A stretch of 64,000 nucleotides of DNA from Streptomyces shenzhenensis (GTDB taxonomy: Bacteria; Actinomycetota; Actinomycetes; Streptomycetales; Streptomycetaceae). The notes under the pieces are model-generated. The model saw only the letters and a list, made by a program, of their open reading frames with translations, did no database searches and had not been told where the DNA came from. How positions within the stretch are numbered: the stretch's first letter is position 1; every line of letters begins with the position of its first letter. The stretch is from contig NZ_JAJONF010000004.1 of assembly GCF_021462265.1 (NCBI RefSeq), positions 359,217 to 423,216 on the forward strand, read 5' to 3'. The translations under genes and the position numbers were made by a program. Below, piece by piece: positions 43,875 through 53,690 of this stretch.

Positions 43875-44720
43875 CTACCTCGCCAGCGGTACCAGCCTCT
43901 CCGGGCCGCTCTCCGCGGACCTCCGCAGCTTCGCCCGCAACGTCCGTTCTCCCGCCGACAGCGGCCCCAGCCCCACCGCCGCCGGTACCCCGCTGATCGC
44001 CTGGGCCGGGCCGATCGGTGCCTCGTAGTGGGTCGGCGCCGTCCGCAGCGTGAGTGTGGTCGCCGCGATGATCGTCGCCGTGAAGGCGAGCGCGGACCGG
44101 GTCCAGAAACGGGTCTGCCGTTCGGCGTATGTCCGCACGGTCGGCGGCTGGGCCGCCCGCAGCCGCTCCGTCGAGGCCAGTTCGGCGAGCCGGCGGTGCA
44201 GCGCGGCGGGGTCGGCGAGTTCCGGCACGCGGTCGGCGACCAGCCGCCGCGCGCGGGTCAGCCGGCTGGCCGCCGCCGGCGTGCTCGCCTCGGTCTCCGC
44301 CGCGGTCTCCGGCAGGTCGAGGCCGACGCCGTCGTACAGCAGGAGCGTGCGCCGGTAGCTGGGCGGCAGTTTCAGCAGCGCGTCCAGCAGGGCGCGGTCG
44401 GCCGCGTCGGTCGGCGGGGGCTCGGGGTGGCGGTAGCGCAGCCGGAAGCGGTGCCAGGGAGAGAGCGCGCACTCGTGCGCCACCGCCCGCACCCAGCCGG
44501 CCGGGTCCCGGTCGCGGGCCACCCGCGGCCAGTTCTGCCAGGCGAGTTGGAAGGCCCGTTCGACAGCCTCCTGCGCCAGCTCCCGGCGGCCGGTGAGCAG
44601 GTAGGCCTGCCGTACCAGGGCCGGGGCGCAGAACGCGTAGAGCGCGTCGAAGGCCTGAGCGGGCGTCAGGGCGGGGGACGGCGGTCCGGCCTCGTCGGTA
44701 CGGGCAGGGCTCTGCGTCAT
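43875..44720 (-). CDS. Sigma-70-like (ECF-type) protein with membrane helix
   Basis: A 281-residue protein. Region 2 is weak but readable (LYAFCAPALVRQAYLLTGRR, LAQEAVERAFQLAWQNWPRV) and region 4 is LLKLPPSYRRTLLLYDGVGL followed by a helix-turn-helix-like ETEASTPAAASRLTRARRLV. After this comes a single transmembrane helix near 215-235 (RSALAFTATIIAATTLTLRT) and a ~45-residue outer tail, which is unusual for a sigma factor. The ATG at 44720 has GGGAGG 9 bp upstream. It could be a membrane-tethered sigma factor or a sigma-like regulator that has lost DNA function. Divergent from the DUF6350 gene. Confidence 0.75.
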   Translation of the reverse strand: MTQSPARTDEAGPPSPALTPAQAFDALYAFCAPALVRQAYLLTGRRELAQEAVERAFQLAWQNWPRVARDRDPAGWVRAVAHECALSPWHRFRLRYRHPEPPPTDAADRALLDALLKLPPSYRRTLLLYDGVGLDLPETAAETEASTPAAASRLTRARRLVADRVPELADPAALHRRLAELASTERLRAAQPPTVRTYAERQTRFWTRSALAFTATIIAATTLTLRTAPTHYEAPIGPAQAISGVPAAVGLGPLSAGERTLRAKLRRSAESGPERLVPLAR

Positions 44721-44816
44721 CGGGCGCACCTCCCTTCGAAAAAACACATAAACATATATTGAGCGACACTTCGGCTGTTCGCCGGTTACGCCGGGAAAGC
44801 GCGTGTCGTTGGGAAC

Positions 44817-46550
44817 ATGGCGGTCGTGATCCGGATGACCGCCCGCCGACCGTCGTTGCCCTCCCGCCGACCGTCGTTGTTGTCCCGCCGAGCGTCGTTG
44901 TTGTCCCGTCGACCGTCGTTGTCGTCCCGCCGGTCGTCGTTGTCACGACTGCTCGGCCGGGTGCGCGACCGTTCCCCGGGACTGGCCGGGAGCCTGACGG
45001 CCGGTGCGCTCGCGGCCGGGCTCGGGCTCGGCTCGTTCGCCGTGCTGACGATCGCCCTGTGGGTCAGCTCGCCGTACCCCGACAGCGGTCCGGGCGGCGC
45101 GATGCACGTCGCGGCGGCGCTGTGGCTGCTCGCGCACGGCGTCGAACTGCTGCGCACCGACACGCTGTCCGGGGTACCGGCTCCGGTCGGGGTGACGCCG
45201 TTGCTGCTGCTCCTGCTGCCGGCGCTGCTGGTGTACCGGGGCGCCCGGGACGCCGTGGACGCGCCGGACGGCGCCGACGCCGAGGCGCCGCCGGTCCGCG
45301 CCCGTACCGCCTGGACCGGCGTCGTCGCCGGCTACCTCGGCGTCGGCGGCTGTGCCGCGCTGTACGCGTCCGGCGGCGAACTGCGGCCCCAGTGGCCGTC
45401 GGCGGTGGTGTGTCTGCCCCTGCTCGCGGCGGCCGCGGCCGCCGCGGGGGTGTGGACGGCGTACGGCCGTCCGCGCGAACCACTGCTGAACCTGGCGCCG
45501 CTGCTGCCGGGCTCGGTACGGCGGCGGCTGCTCGGGCGCGACACACGGGCGCGGTGGGGTACGGCCCTGCGCGCGGCCCTGGCCGGGACGGCCGTGTGCT
45601 TCGGGGGCGGGACGCTGCTGCTCGCGGTGTCGCTGGTGGCCCACGGCGACGCCACGCGGGCGTCGTTCCTACAGTTGACGGAGGGCTGGTCGGGCCGGGG
45701 CGCGGTCCTGTTCCTCTGCGTCTCGCTGATCCCGAACGCGGCGGTGTGGTCGGCGTCGTACGCCGTGGGCCCCGGCTTCGCGCTCGGTGCCGGGCACCTC
45801 GTGACCCCCCTCGCCTCGGATCCGGCACCGCTGCTCCCGCCCTTCCCGCTGCTGGCGGCCGTGCCGCAGCACGGTCCCGGAACCGCGGTGCACTGGCTGG
45901 CCGGGGTGGTGCCGGTGGCGGCGGGGGTGACGATGTCGCGGCTCGTGGCGGCCCGGGCGGCCCGGCGGAGCTGGCCGGCCGGGCGCACGGCCGGGGTGGC
46001 CGCACTGGCGGCGCTGCTGTGCGGGCTGCTGCTCGCGGCACTGGCCGAGCTGGCCGGCGGCCCCCTGGGCGTCGCCGCGCTCACCCGCTTCGGCCCGGCC
46101 TGGTGGCAGACGGGCGCGGCGACCTGCGCCTGGCTCCTCGCGGTGGGCGTCCCCGCAGCCCTCGGGCTGCGGGCATGGCGCGGGGAGGGAGTCGCCTCGT
46201 TCGCCGCATGGCTGGGGTTCGCCAGGAGCAGGCCGGGGGAGTCCCGGGTCGCGGTGAAGGGGAGAGAGGAAGAGCAGGAAAGTCAGACGTCGTCAGCCTC
46301 AACCTCAGTCTCGGGATCGGCTGCGGCTTCCGCCCGGGCACCCGCCCCGGCCCCCACCTCCGTCGTCGTGGCCGGACTCCTGCCCGACCCCGCCGACGGC
46401 GACGCCTCCGAGCGCTACGAGGCGCTGCCGGCCGAGCCGTACGAGGCGCTGCCCGGTTCCTGGGAGGAGGAGGCGGCGCGCAAGGCCCGCTGGACGGCGT
46501 TGCGGAACCTGTCCGAACCGACCGCGACCGAGGACACCGACGGCCCCTGA
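44817..46550 (+). CDS. DUF6350 family multi-spanning membrane protein
   Basis: A 577-residue membrane protein of the DUF6350 (cell-division-associated, actinobacterial) type with about ten hydrophobic helices between 55 and 455 ([52 protein letters not shown] and others). The ATG-proximal 50 residues are a five-fold seven-residue repeat RRxSLxS of repetitive DNA origin. The true start could be later, and the repeat may be untranslated; the ATG at 44817 has no clear ribosome site. The C-terminal ~100 residues are an acidic, Ser/Ala-rich cytoplasmic tail. No biochemical role is known to me. Confidence 0.8.
   Translation: MAVVIRMTARRPSLPSRRPSLLSRRASLLSRRPSLSSRRSSLSRLLGRVRDRSPGLAGSLTAGALAAGLGLGSFAVLTIALWVSSPYPDSGPGGAMHVAAALWLLAHGVELLRTDTLSGVPAPVGVTPLLLLLLPALLVYRGARDAVDAPDGADAEAPPVRARTAWTGVVAGYLGVGGCAALYASGGELRPQWPSAVVCLPLLAAAAAAAGVWTAYGRPREPLLNLAPLLPGSVRRRLLGRDTRARWGTALRAALAGTAVCFGGGTLLLAVSLVAHGDATRASFLQLTEGWSGRGAVLFLCVSLIPNAAVWSASYAVGPGFALGAGHLVTPLASDPAPLLPPFPLLAAVPQHGPGTAVHWLAGVVPVAAGVTMSRLVAARAARRSWPAGRTAGVAALAALLCGLLLAALAELAGGPLGVAALTRFGPAWWQTGAATCAWLLAVGVPAALGLRAWRGEGVASFAAWLGFARSRPGESRVAVKGREEEQESQTSSASTSVSGSAAASARAPAPAPTSVVVAGLLPDPADGDASERYEALPAEPYEALPGSWEEEAARKARWTALRNLSEPTATEDTDGP
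44844..44948 (+). repeat. Five 21-bp tandem repeats
   Basis: Five copies of a 21-bp unit beginning CGCCGACCGTCGTTG, with a few substitutions, lie end to end. In frame they encode [28 protein letters not shown] and RRSSLSR. They sit in the first codons of the DUF6350 gene. Confidence 0.85.
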
Positions 46551-46575
46551 ACCTCCCGCTGCTCCACCCGCCCGG

Positions 46576-47304
46576 TCAGCTGTTCCCGCTCCCGAGGACC
46601 CCCCGCAGTTCCTGCGGCAGCAGGTGGTCGCAGGACTGCTTGGCCTCGTTGGTGAGGGCGTCCGTGACGCAGCTGTAGTAGTCGCGGTAGACCATCTGGG
46701 CCGTGAAGTTGGCCGCCACCAGCGCCAGCGCCAGCGCCGCCGTGACCAGGCCGCTGACCGCCGCCGTCGTCTGGGGGCGGCCGGCGGTCGCCTTCTCGGG
46801 GGCGCTGGGCTTGGCGCGCAGCGCGCTGATGCCCCAGTACACGGCCAGGGCGCCGAGCAGCAGCGCCACGTACGGCCAGCTGAAGAGCGCGAAGAGGAAG
46901 GCCCACATGCCGCACAGCAGGGCGTACCGCGCCCGCCGCTGAGCCGGGTCGGTGGGGTCGAAGCGCATGCCGGGGCCGCCGGGGCCGCCGGGACCGTTCT
47001 GGCCGCCGTCGGGACGCTCGCCGAAGCCGCCGGACTGCCGGCCGGGCTGGCGGTCGCTCCACTGGCTGCCCCAGGGCGCCCTCTGATCGTCTTCACCGGC
47101 CGGGCGGCGCGGCCGCCAAGGCGTGTCCGGCGTGCCCTCCGGCGGCGGGGCGAAGGGGTTGTCGTCCTGCTGGTCGCCCTTCGGCCGGTCCGAGGGCGCG
47201 TCCGGCGGCGAGGCCGGCCGCTCCCGTAGCAGCACGACGGAACGCGTCCCCTCCTGTACCGACTGCGGGGGGAGCATGTGAAGTCCCAGGCTGCGGTCCG
47301 GCAT
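46576..47304 (-). CDS. Membrane protein with Pro/Gly-rich N-terminus
   Basis: A 242-residue protein. The first ~115 residues are hydrophilic and Pro/Asp/Gly-rich ([33 protein letters not shown]). Three hydrophobic segments follow: [38 protein letters not shown], and [19 protein letters not shown]. The outer tail has two Cys ([20 protein letters not shown]) that may pair. It resembles DUF4190-type actinobacterial membrane proteins. The ATG at 47304 with GGGGAAG upstream is preferred; longer frames run into the tandem repeats and are not protein-like. Convergent with the DUF6350 gene (25-bp gap). Confidence 0.82.
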   Translation of the reverse strand: MPDRSLGLHMLPPQSVQEGTRSVVLLRERPASPPDAPSDRPKGDQQDDNPFAPPPEGTPDTPWRPRRPAGEDDQRAPWGSQWSDRQPGRQSGGFGERPDGGQNGPGGPGGPGMRFDPTDPAQRRARYALLCGMWAFLFALFSWPYVALLLGALAVYWGISALRAKPSAPEKATAGRPQTTAAVSGLVTAALALALVAANFTAQMVYRDYYSCVTDALTNEAKQSCDHLLPQELRGVLGSGNS

Positions 47305-47358
47305 CAAGTGAGCGTCTTCCCCTTGATCTAGATGAACAGAACAGAGCTGATGAATCGA

Positions 47359-47408
47359 CTGGATACGGCTGGATACAACTGGATACGGCTGGATACGACT
47401 GGCTACGG
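47359..47408. repeat. Five 10-bp tandem repeats
   Basis: CTGGATACGG, CTGGATACAA, CTGGATACGG, CTGGATACGA and CTGGCTACGG lie head to tail, one helical turn each. They are 55-105 bp before the start of the minus-strand membrane-protein gene and 290 bp before purN. Confidence 0.85.
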
Positions 47409-47572
47409 CGGGACGCGGCGGATGTCTGCGGGGTGATCGGCACGGCAGCCGCAACGACCGCCTACCCCGTGAACGCGCCGCATCCCGGACGCGTTCCCGT
47501 CTCGGTACCTCCCAGACGCTACCTTCCGGCCACGGCCCCGTCCCGTGGGGGCCGCCCGGTGTGCCGGTATCG

Positions 47573-47600
47573 TTGCTGACGGTCGGCCGCTTCGTAGACT
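47573..47600 (+). promoter_or_regulatory. Putative promoter of purNH
   Basis: TTGCTG (47573-47578) and TAGACT (47595-47600) with 16-bp spacing, 97 bp before the purN GTG. No purine riboswitch is seen in the leader. Confidence 0.5.
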
Positions 47601-47696
47601 TCCCCGTATTCCGGGGCGCGAAGCACTCGTACGAATGTACAAAGCGGGTGCGAGTCCGGCCGCCGTAACGACGCTCCCCCGAGAAAGGGCCTCACC

Positions 47697-48326
47697 GTGG
47701 CCGCCAAGCCCGTGGCCAAGCGCCTCGTCGTGCTGGTCTCCGGATCCGGCACCAACCTCCAGGCGCTCCTCGACGCGATCGCGGAACACGGCGCCGAGGC
47801 CTATGGCGCCGAGGTGGTCGCCGTAGGTGCCGACCGTGCCGGCATCGAGGGGCTCGCGCGTGCCGAGCGGGCCGGGATCCCCACATTCGTGACCAGGGTG
47901 AAGGACTTCGGGACCCGGGAGGAGTGGGACCGGGCGCTGGCCGAGGCCGTGGCCGCCCATGAACCCGACCTCGTGGTCTCCGCCGGGTTCATGAAGATCG
48001 TCGGGAAGGAGTTCCTGGCGCGGTTCGGCGGGCGGACCGTCAACACGCACCCCGCCCTGCTGCCCAGTTTCCCCGGGGCCCACGGCGTACGGGACGCGCT
48101 CGCGTACGGCGCCAGGGTCACCGGCTGCACCGTCCACTTCGTCGACGACGGCGTCGACACCGGACCGATCATCGCTCAGGGCGTGGTGGAGATCCGGGAC
48201 GAGGACGACGAGAGCGCTCTGCACGAGCGCATCAAGGAAGTCGAGCGAAGGCTGCTCGTCGAGGTCGTGGGGCGGATCGCCCGCAACGGCTATCGCATTG
48301 AGGGACGAAAGGTAGTTATCCAGTGA
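47697..48326 (+). CDS. purN: Phosphoribosylglycinamide formyltransferase
   Basis: GAR transformylase of 209 residues, the third step of de novo purine synthesis, using 10-formyl-THF. It has [19 protein letters not shown] at the N-terminus. The catalytic Asn-His-Asp set appears in [20 protein letters not shown] and in [18 protein letters not shown]. The start is the GTG at 47697 behind AAAGGG. The stop overlaps the purH GTG by 4 bp (GTGA). The folate product links to folD 2.6 kb downstream. Confidence 0.97.
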   Translation: MAAKPVAKRLVVLVSGSGTNLQALLDAIAEHGAEAYGAEVVAVGADRAGIEGLARAERAGIPTFVTRVKDFGTREEWDRALAEAVAAHEPDLVVSAGFMKIVGKEFLARFGGRTVNTHPALLPSFPGAHGVRDALAYGARVTGCTVHFVDDGVDTGPIIAQGVVEIRDEDDESALHERIKEVERRLLVEVVGRIARNGYRIEGRKVVIQ

Positions 48327-49906
48327 CCGCCGAGAGCACTGTCACGGCCGAGAGCGGCAAGCGGGCCATCCGTCGCGCGCTCGTCAGCGTCTACGACAAG
48401 ACCGGGCTCGAAGAGCTCGCCCGCGGGCTGCACGAGGCCGGTGTCGCACTCGTCTCCACCGGCTCCACCGCCTCCCGTATCGCCGCCGCCGGCGTGCCCG
48501 TCACCAAGGTCGAGGAGCTCACCGGCTTCCCGGAGTGCCTGGACGGCCGGGTCAAGACCCTGCACCCGAAGGTGCACGCCGGCATCCTCGCCGACCTGCG
48601 CCTGGAGGACCACCGGCGGCAGCTCGAAGAGCTCGGTGTCGAGCCGTTCGACCTCGTGGTCAGCAACCTCTACCCGTTCCGCGAGACCGTCGCCTCCGGC
48701 GCCACGCCCGACGAGTGCGTCGAGCAGATCGACATCGGCGGCCCCTCCATGGTCCGCGCCGCCGCCAAGAACCACCCCTCGGTCGCGATCGTCACCAGCC
48801 CCGCGCGTTACGCCGACGTCCTCAAGGCCGTCGCCGAGGGCGGCTTCGACCTCGCCACCCGCAAGCGGCTCGCCGCCGAGGCCTTCCAGCACACGGCGTC
48901 CTACGACGTGGCGGTCGCGAGCTGGTTCGCCTCCGAGTACGCCCCCGTCGACGAGTCGCGGTTCCCCGACTTCCTCGGCGCCACCTGGGAGCGCGAGAAC
49001 ACCCTGCGCTACGGCGAGAACCCGCACCAGCCCGCCGCCCTCTACGTCGACGCCGCCGGCGGCGGCCTCGCGGAGGCCGAGCAGCTGCACGGCAAGGAGA
49101 TGTCGTACAACAACTACACGGACACGGACGCCGCGCGCCGTGCCGCGTACGACCACGCCGAGCCGTGCGTCGCGATCATCAAGCACGCCAACCCCTGCGG
49201 CATCGCCGTCGGCGCGGACGTCGCCGAGGCGCACCGCAAGGCGCACGCCTGCGACCCGCTGTCCGCGTTCGGCGGGGTCATCGCCGTCAACCGGCCGGTG
49301 AGCAAGGAGATGGCCGAGCAGGTCGCGGAGATCTTCACCGAGGTCATCGTCGCGCCGGACTACGAGGAGGGGGCGCTGGAAGCCCTCGCCAGGAAGAAGA
49401 ACATCCGGGTGCTGAAGGCGCCGGGCGCCCCCGCGAACCCGGTCGAGGTCAAGCACATCGACGGCGGTGTGCTGCTCCAGGTCACCGACCGCCTCCAGGC
49501 CGACGGCGACGACCCCGCCAACTGGACCCTCGCGACCGGCGAGGCGCTCGGCGCGGAGGAGCTGGCCGAGCTCGCCTTCGCCTGGAAGGCCTGCCGGGCC
49601 GTGAAGTCCAACGCCATCCTGCTCGCCAAGGACGGCGCCTCGGTCGGCGTCGGCATGGGCCAGGTCAACCGTGTCGACTCCGCGAAGCTCGCCGTCGAGC
49701 GGGCCGGTGCGGAGCGGGCGCGCGGCTCGTACGCCGCCTCCGACGCGTTCTTCCCGTTCCCCGACGGCCTGGAGATCCTGACCGCGGCCGGCGTCAAGGC
49801 CGTGGCGCAGCCGGGCGGTTCGGTCCGGGACGAACTCGTCGTGGAGGCCGCGAAGAAGGCGGGCGTGACGATGTACTTCACCGGGACACGGCACTTCTTC
49901 CACTGA
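48323..49906 (+). CDS. purH: AICAR transformylase/IMP cyclohydrolase
   Basis: Bifunctional PurH of 527 residues, catalysing the last two steps to IMP. The N-terminal IMP cyclohydrolase (MGS-like fold) has [33 protein letters not shown], and [18 protein letters not shown] [16 protein letters not shown]. The transformylase half has [46 protein letters not shown] and [13 protein letters not shown]. It ends [17 protein letters not shown], the classic C-terminus. The start is the GTG overlapping the purN stop. Confidence 0.97.
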   Translation: MTAESTVTAESGKRAIRRALVSVYDKTGLEELARGLHEAGVALVSTGSTASRIAAAGVPVTKVEELTGFPECLDGRVKTLHPKVHAGILADLRLEDHRRQLEELGVEPFDLVVSNLYPFRETVASGATPDECVEQIDIGGPSMVRAAAKNHPSVAIVTSPARYADVLKAVAEGGFDLATRKRLAAEAFQHTASYDVAVASWFASEYAPVDESRFPDFLGATWERENTLRYGENPHQPAALYVDAAGGGLAEAEQLHGKEMSYNNYTDTDAARRAAYDHAEPCVAIIKHANPCGIAVGADVAEAHRKAHACDPLSAFGGVIAVNRPVSKEMAEQVAEIFTEVIVAPDYEEGALEALARKKNIRVLKAPGAPANPVEVKHIDGGVLLQVTDRLQADGDDPANWTLATGEALGAEELAELAFAWKACRAVKSNAILLAKDGASVGVGMGQVNRVDSAKLAVERAGAERARGSYAASDAFFPFPDGLEILTAAGVKAVAQPGGSVRDELVVEAAKKAGVTMYFTGTRHFFH

Positions 49907-50033
49907 GATGCCGCTGAGGTGCCGCCGCGCTTGCCACGCTTGCCGCTGAGGTGCCGCCGCGCCTGCCCCTGAGAAGCCGCCGCGCTTGCCGCCGAGTTCA
50001 GCGCCGAGCCGCCGCACGGCGAGCGCAAACACC

Positions 50034-50067
50034 AGGGCCGTGTCCCCCTGCGCGGGGACACGGCCCT
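50034..50067. terminator. Bidirectional terminator between purH and RDD gene
   Basis: Perfect 14-bp stem, AGGGCCGTGTCCCC (50034-50047) and GGGGACACGGCCCT (50054-50067), with a 6-base loop. The stretch before it (49907-49990) holds three imperfect copies of a GCTGAGGTGCCGCCGCGC unit. Confidence 0.9.
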
Positions 50068-50084
50068 TGGGGTACCGGGGGTGC

Positions 50085-50681
50085 TCAGTTGCTGCGGATC
50101 ACGATCGTGCCGCAGACCTTGTCGGCGAACGTCTGGCGCTTGGCGTCCCACGCCGGCCACAGGTAGCCCAGGTAGCAGGGCAGGCCGTCCAGGATGTGGG
50201 CCAGCTGGCGCACGAACGCCATTCCCGCACCGATCGGCTGGCCGGTCTCCTCCTTGAGCGTGCGGGTGCCGATCGCTTTCTTGCCCAGGCTCTGACCGGT
50301 ACGCCCCTCCAGGATGATCTGGTAGATGAACAGGCCGATCAGGCCGAGGAAGCCGATGATCGCCAGGACCGGGGTGCTCTTGGCACCACCCACGACCACG
50401 AGAACGTACGGAATGCCGTACAGCACCGTGTCGATCAGCTTGCTCAGGAAGCGCTGGCCCCAGTTCGCGTACGGCGGCGTCGCGCCGTACCCCTGCTGCG
50501 GGTAGCCGTAACCGCCCTGCTGCGGGTAGCCCGGCTGCTGGGGGTAGCCGTAGCCCTGCTGCGGCGGCACACCCTGCGGGGCCTGCTGGTAGCCGGGCTG
50601 CTGCGGGTAGCCGTAGCCGGGCTGACCCTGCTGCGGGTCCTGCGGCTGACCGTAGGGGTTGTTGGGCGCGCCGAAACTCAT
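50085..50681 (-). CDS. RDD family membrane protein
   Basis: A 198-residue protein. The N-terminal ~65 residues are Gln/Pro/Gly/Tyr-rich with GYGYPQQPGY-type repeats, a common intrinsically disordered head of actinobacterial membrane proteins. The RDD domain follows: WGQRFLSKLIDTVLYGIPYV gives the Arg and Asp, then FLGLIGLFIYQIILEGRTGQ and SLGKKAIGTRTL. The last helix has the family's WPAWDAKRQTFADKVCGTIV. Probably three membrane helices; the transport substrate is unknown. Start ATG at 50681. A 229-bp divergent region separates it from folD. Confidence 0.87.
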   Translation of the reverse strand: MSFGAPNNPYGQPQDPQQGQPGYGYPQQPGYQQAPQGVPPQQGYGYPQQPGYPQQGGYGYPQQGYGATPPYANWGQRFLSKLIDTVLYGIPYVLVVVGGAKSTPVLAIIGFLGLIGLFIYQIILEGRTGQSLGKKAIGTRTLKEETGQPIGAGMAFVRQLAHILDGLPCYLGYLWPAWDAKRQTFADKVCGTIVIRSN

Positions 50682-50830
50682 GCCGGGTTCCTCCGTTTGA
50701 CCTGCGGGGACGACGCGGACAAGGACGGAGGTACGTCATGAACTGAGCGGTTTTGCCCCCCACCGGACCGCGGTACTGCGCCGCTCATCGTTGAGTACGC
50801 ACGAGGTGTTGTCCAGTCCGATTAGCGATG

Positions 50831-50848
50831 TGTTGTGCAAGTGCAACA
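50831..50848. promoter_or_regulatory. Imperfect dyad upstream of folD
   Basis: TGTTGTGCAAGTGCAACA has 5-bp outer arms (TGTTG/CAACA) plus one inner pair, in an AT-richer stretch 63-80 bp before the folD ATG. A regulator site is possible but unproven. Confidence 0.3.
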
Positions 50849-50910
50849 TCATTGATCATGACCGCACACCCGACTGGAACCGGGAGACCGGCATCCGCGA
50901 GGATGGAGCC

Positions 50911-51765
50911 ATGACCGCCCAGATTCTCGATGGCAAGGCCACCGCAGCCGCGATCAAGTCCGAGCTGACCGCCCGCGTGGCGGCGCTGAAGGACAAGGGC
51001 GTCACGCCCGGCCTCGGCACGATCCTCGTCGGGGACGACCCCGGCAGCCAGAAGTACGTCGCCGGCAAGCACCGCGACTGCGCGCAGGTCGGCATCGCCT
51101 CGATCCAGCGTGAACTCCCGGCCACCGCGTCCCAGGAGGAGATCGAGGCGGTCGTCCGCGAGCTCAACGACGACCCCGCCTGCACCGGCTACATCGTCCA
51201 GCTGCCGCTGCCCAAGGGCATCGACGAGAACCGCATCCTGGAACTGATGGACCCGCACAAGGACGCGGACGGCCTGCACCCGATGAACCTCGGGCGGCTG
51301 GTGCTCGGCGAGCCCGCGCCGCTGCCCTGCACCCCCAACGGCGTGCTCGTCCTGCTGCGCCGGTACGGCGTCGAGATCAAGGGCGCCGAGGTCGTGGTCG
51401 TCGGCCGGGGCGTCACCATCGGCCGCCCGATGCCGCTGCTGCTCACCCGCCGCAGCGAGAACGCCACGGTGACCCAGTGCCACACCGGCACCCGGGACCT
51501 CGCGTCGCATCTCAGGCGTGCCGACATCATCATCGCCGCCGCCGGTTCCCCGCACCTGATCCGCCCCGAGGACGTCAAGCCGGGCGCCGCCGTCCTCGAC
51601 GTCGGTGTCTCCCGCACCGCGGACGGCAAGATCGTCGGGGATGTGCATCCCGGGGTCGCCGAGGTCGCCGGGTGGCTCTCGCCGAACCCCGGCGGTGTCG
51701 GGCCGATGACCAGGGCGCAGCTGCTCGTCAACGTGGTCGAGGCGGCGGAGCGCAGTGTCGGCTGA
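50911..51765 (+). CDS. folD: Bifunctional methylene-THF dehydrogenase/cyclohydrolase
   Basis: FolD of 284 residues, converting 5,10-methylene-THF to 10-formyl-THF with NADP. The active site region is [18 protein letters not shown] (the Tyr/Lys pair) and [17 protein letters not shown]. The NADP fold is [20 protein letters not shown], and [19 protein letters not shown] is the family C-terminal signature. The ATG at 50911 follows GGATGGAG. It supplies formyl-folate to PurN and PurH encoded nearby. The downstream DUF3017 gene overlaps its end by 11 bp. Confidence 0.97.
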   Translation: MTAQILDGKATAAAIKSELTARVAALKDKGVTPGLGTILVGDDPGSQKYVAGKHRDCAQVGIASIQRELPATASQEEIEAVVRELNDDPACTGYIVQLPLPKGIDENRILELMDPHKDADGLHPMNLGRLVLGEPAPLPCTPNGVLVLLRRYGVEIKGAEVVVVGRGVTIGRPMPLLLTRRSENATVTQCHTGTRDLASHLRRADIIIAAAGSPHLIRPEDVKPGAAVLDVGVSRTADGKIVGDVHPGVAEVAGWLSPNPGGVGPMTRAQLLVNVVEAAERSVG

Positions 51766-52183
51766 CCGCGGTCACGAGCAGGGCGCCAGGCGCCGGGCGA
51801 CCCGGCGCTTCCCGCTGTTCACCCGGGACACGGCACGCCCCGAAGGGGGCGGCAGGGCGGCGTCGGGGGATCTGCCGGCGCCGGCCCGGCAGTGGCCGGT
51901 GCTGGTGGTGCTGGCGACCGTCGCGGTGGGGCTGCTGCTGACCTCGCTGGACCAGTTCCGGGTGGGTGCGCTGCTGATCGGGGCGGCGCTGCTGGCCGGG
52001 GCGGTGATGCGCTGGATACTGCCGAGCGTGGGGATGCTGGCGGTCCGGTCGCGGTTCACGGACATCGTGACGTACGGGGTGCTGGGGCTGGCGATCGTCC
52101 TGCTGGCGTTGATGGCGCAGCCGAAGCCGTGGCTGGTGATCCCCTACCTGAAGGACACGCTGCACTTCACGATGAGGAACTAG
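51755..52183 (+). CDS. DUF3017 membrane protein
   Basis: A 142-residue membrane protein. After a basic head it has hydrophobic segments [40 protein letters not shown] and [19 protein letters not shown]. The [18 protein letters not shown] region is the DUF3017 hallmark, a family almost always beside folD in actinobacteria. The start is the GTG at 51755 inside the end of folD, so translation is coupled. The function is unknown. Confidence 0.87.
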   Translation: MSADRGHEQGARRRATRRFPLFTRDTARPEGGGRAASGDLPAPARQWPVLVVLATVAVGLLLTSLDQFRVGALLIGAALLAGAVMRWILPSVGMLAVRSRFTDIVTYGVLGLAIVLLALMAQPKPWLVIPYLKDTLHFTMRN

Positions 52184-52526
52184 CGGGTTCCGTCTCGGGC
52201 GCGGGCCCCGGCATCCGCTCGCGCCCGCGCGGCGGTAGCCGCACAGGGGACACGGCCCCGCGCCCCTCACGGGGCGCCGGCGTCCCCGGCCCGGCGTTCG
52301 GCACCCGTCCGGGACGCAGGGCATGGTGCTCGAGAAGCAGGCCATGGCGCCCGAGAAGCAGGGCAGGCCCGCACCTCCCCCGGTGGGTGCGGGCCTCCTC
52401 CCCCCGGTTCGAAGGTAGGGATCCGGCTGCGTCCGCGAATCCCACTCCCGGTTGAGCCGTCTACAACTTCCGCGGTACATCAGGCGATTGACTCGCCGTT
52501 TCCGAGGCCCGCGTTACGCTGCGGCG
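52184..52526. other. Intergenic region with repeat and terminator
   Basis: A 343-bp gap. Two near-identical 20-bp segments (CATGGYGCYCGAGAAGCAGG) begin at about 52322 and 52344. They are followed by the terminator hairpin described separately. Close to the next gene TACGCT (52515-52520) lies 6 bp before the ATG and could be its -10. No gene is seen. Confidence 0.5.
52365..52396 (+). terminator. Terminator of folD-DUF3017
   Basis: AGGCCCGCACC (52365-52375) pairs perfectly with GGTGCGGGCCT (52386-52396) over 11 bp, with a 10-base loop. Confidence 0.78.
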
Positions 52527-53690
52527 ATGCGTCCGCGGAACCTGCCTCCACTCGCCGTCGACACGCTCATCGCGTGCATGACGGTCGTGATGGCCGTGTT
52601 CCTGGGGCGCGAGTCGCCCGCCCAGGGGTGGCCACAGCTCGACGCGCGGGCATACGCGCTGATCGGGCTGGCGCACCTGCCCCTCGCCCTGCGCGGGCGG
52701 TGGCCGGTCGCGGTCTTCGCCGTCATGCAGGCCGCCTCGATCGTCTACGTCAGCCTCGGCTTCTGGCCCGTGGTGTGCACGTTCGGCTCCCTGCTGGCGC
52801 TGTACACGATCGCGTCGGTACGGCCCGTCCGGGTCGCCGTCGGCTGCGCCCTCTGCATGACGGGCATGTGGCTGTACGCGGGGCTCGTCACCGACGGCTC
52901 CTCGATGGCGTCCGTCGTCACCCAGGCGCTGCTGTACTCCTCGGTGCTGGTCTGGTTCGGGCATCTCGCGCAGCGGTCGGCCGCGCTCACCCGGCTTCTG
53001 CGGGCGGAGCAGGCCGAGCGGGCGCGGCGGGCGGTCGTCGAGGAACGCGGGCGGATCGCCCGGGAGTTGCACGACGTCGTCGCCCACCACATGTCGGTGA
53101 TCTCCGTGCAGGCGGGGCTCGCCCGGTTCGTCTTCGAATCCGACCCCGGCAAGGCGCGCGGGGCGCTCGGCACCATCGCCGACACCAGCGGGGAGGCACT
53201 GGACGAGCTGCGGCGCATGCTCGAGGTGCTCAGGGACGAGGACCCGCGGGCCGTCGAGCGCGCCCCCATGCCGACCCTGGAGCGGCTGGCCGAACTCGTC
53301 GAGAGGGTGCGGTCCGGCGGACTGCCCGTCGGCTTCGTCGTCGAGGGCGCGCCCCGGCCGCTGCCGCCCGGCGTCGAGCTGTGCGCCTACCGCGTGGTCC
53401 AGGAGGCGCTCACCAACGTCCTCAAGCACGCCGGCCGCGCCCACGCGCGCGTGCTGCTCCGGTACGGGGCCAGCGAGCTGACCGTGTCCGTCCTCGACGA
53501 CGGGGAGGGGGTGAATCCGGACAGAATGCGAACGGGCGCAGGCCATGGCTTGATTGGTATGCGTGAGCGGGCCAAGCTCTACGGCGGGACGATCAGTGTC
53601 GGCCCACGCTCCGAGGGCGGCTTCGCGGTCGAGCTGACCCTGCCGACCTCGGCCGCACTCGCACGGCGGGGGGACGACCGTACCGGATGA
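52527..53690 (+). CDS. Sensor histidine kinase (NarL-system type)
   Basis: A 387-residue membrane histidine kinase. The N-terminal ~155 residues hold four to six hydrophobic helices (VDTLIACMTVVMAVFLGRES, LIGLAHLPLALRGRWPVAVF and so on) without an obvious sensor domain. The HisKA_3 phosphoacceptor is in RIARELHDVVAHHMSVISVQ. The ATPase domain has the N-box YRVVQEALTNVLKHAG and G-boxes LDDGEGVNPD and GHGLIGMRERAKLYGG. The ATG at 52527 lacks a ribosome site, and a TACGCT box 6 bp upstream suggests leaderless expression. The stop overlaps the regulator gene by 4 bp. Confidence 0.92.
   Translation: MRPRNLPPLAVDTLIACMTVVMAVFLGRESPAQGWPQLDARAYALIGLAHLPLALRGRWPVAVFAVMQAASIVYVSLGFWPVVCTFGSLLALYTIASVRPVRVAVGCALCMTGMWLYAGLVTDGSSMASVVTQALLYSSVLVWFGHLAQRSAALTRLLRAEQAERARRAVVEERGRIARELHDVVAHHMSVISVQAGLARFVFESDPGKARGALGTIADTSGEALDELRRMLEVLRDEDPRAVERAPMPTLERLAELVERVRSGGLPVGFVVEGAPRPLPPGVELCAYRVVQEALTNVLKHAGRAHARVLLRYGASELTVSVLDDGEGVNPDRMRTGAGHGLIGMRERAKLYGGTISVGPRSEGGFAVELTLPTSAALARRGDDRTG

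Noticed and set aside
44759..46678. A 639-codon frame with Val/Pro repeats overlapping the DUF6350 gene
   Set aside because: The repeat DNA reads as TVVVVPP in this frame, and downstream it is Arg/Gly-rich; the other frame gives membrane helices.
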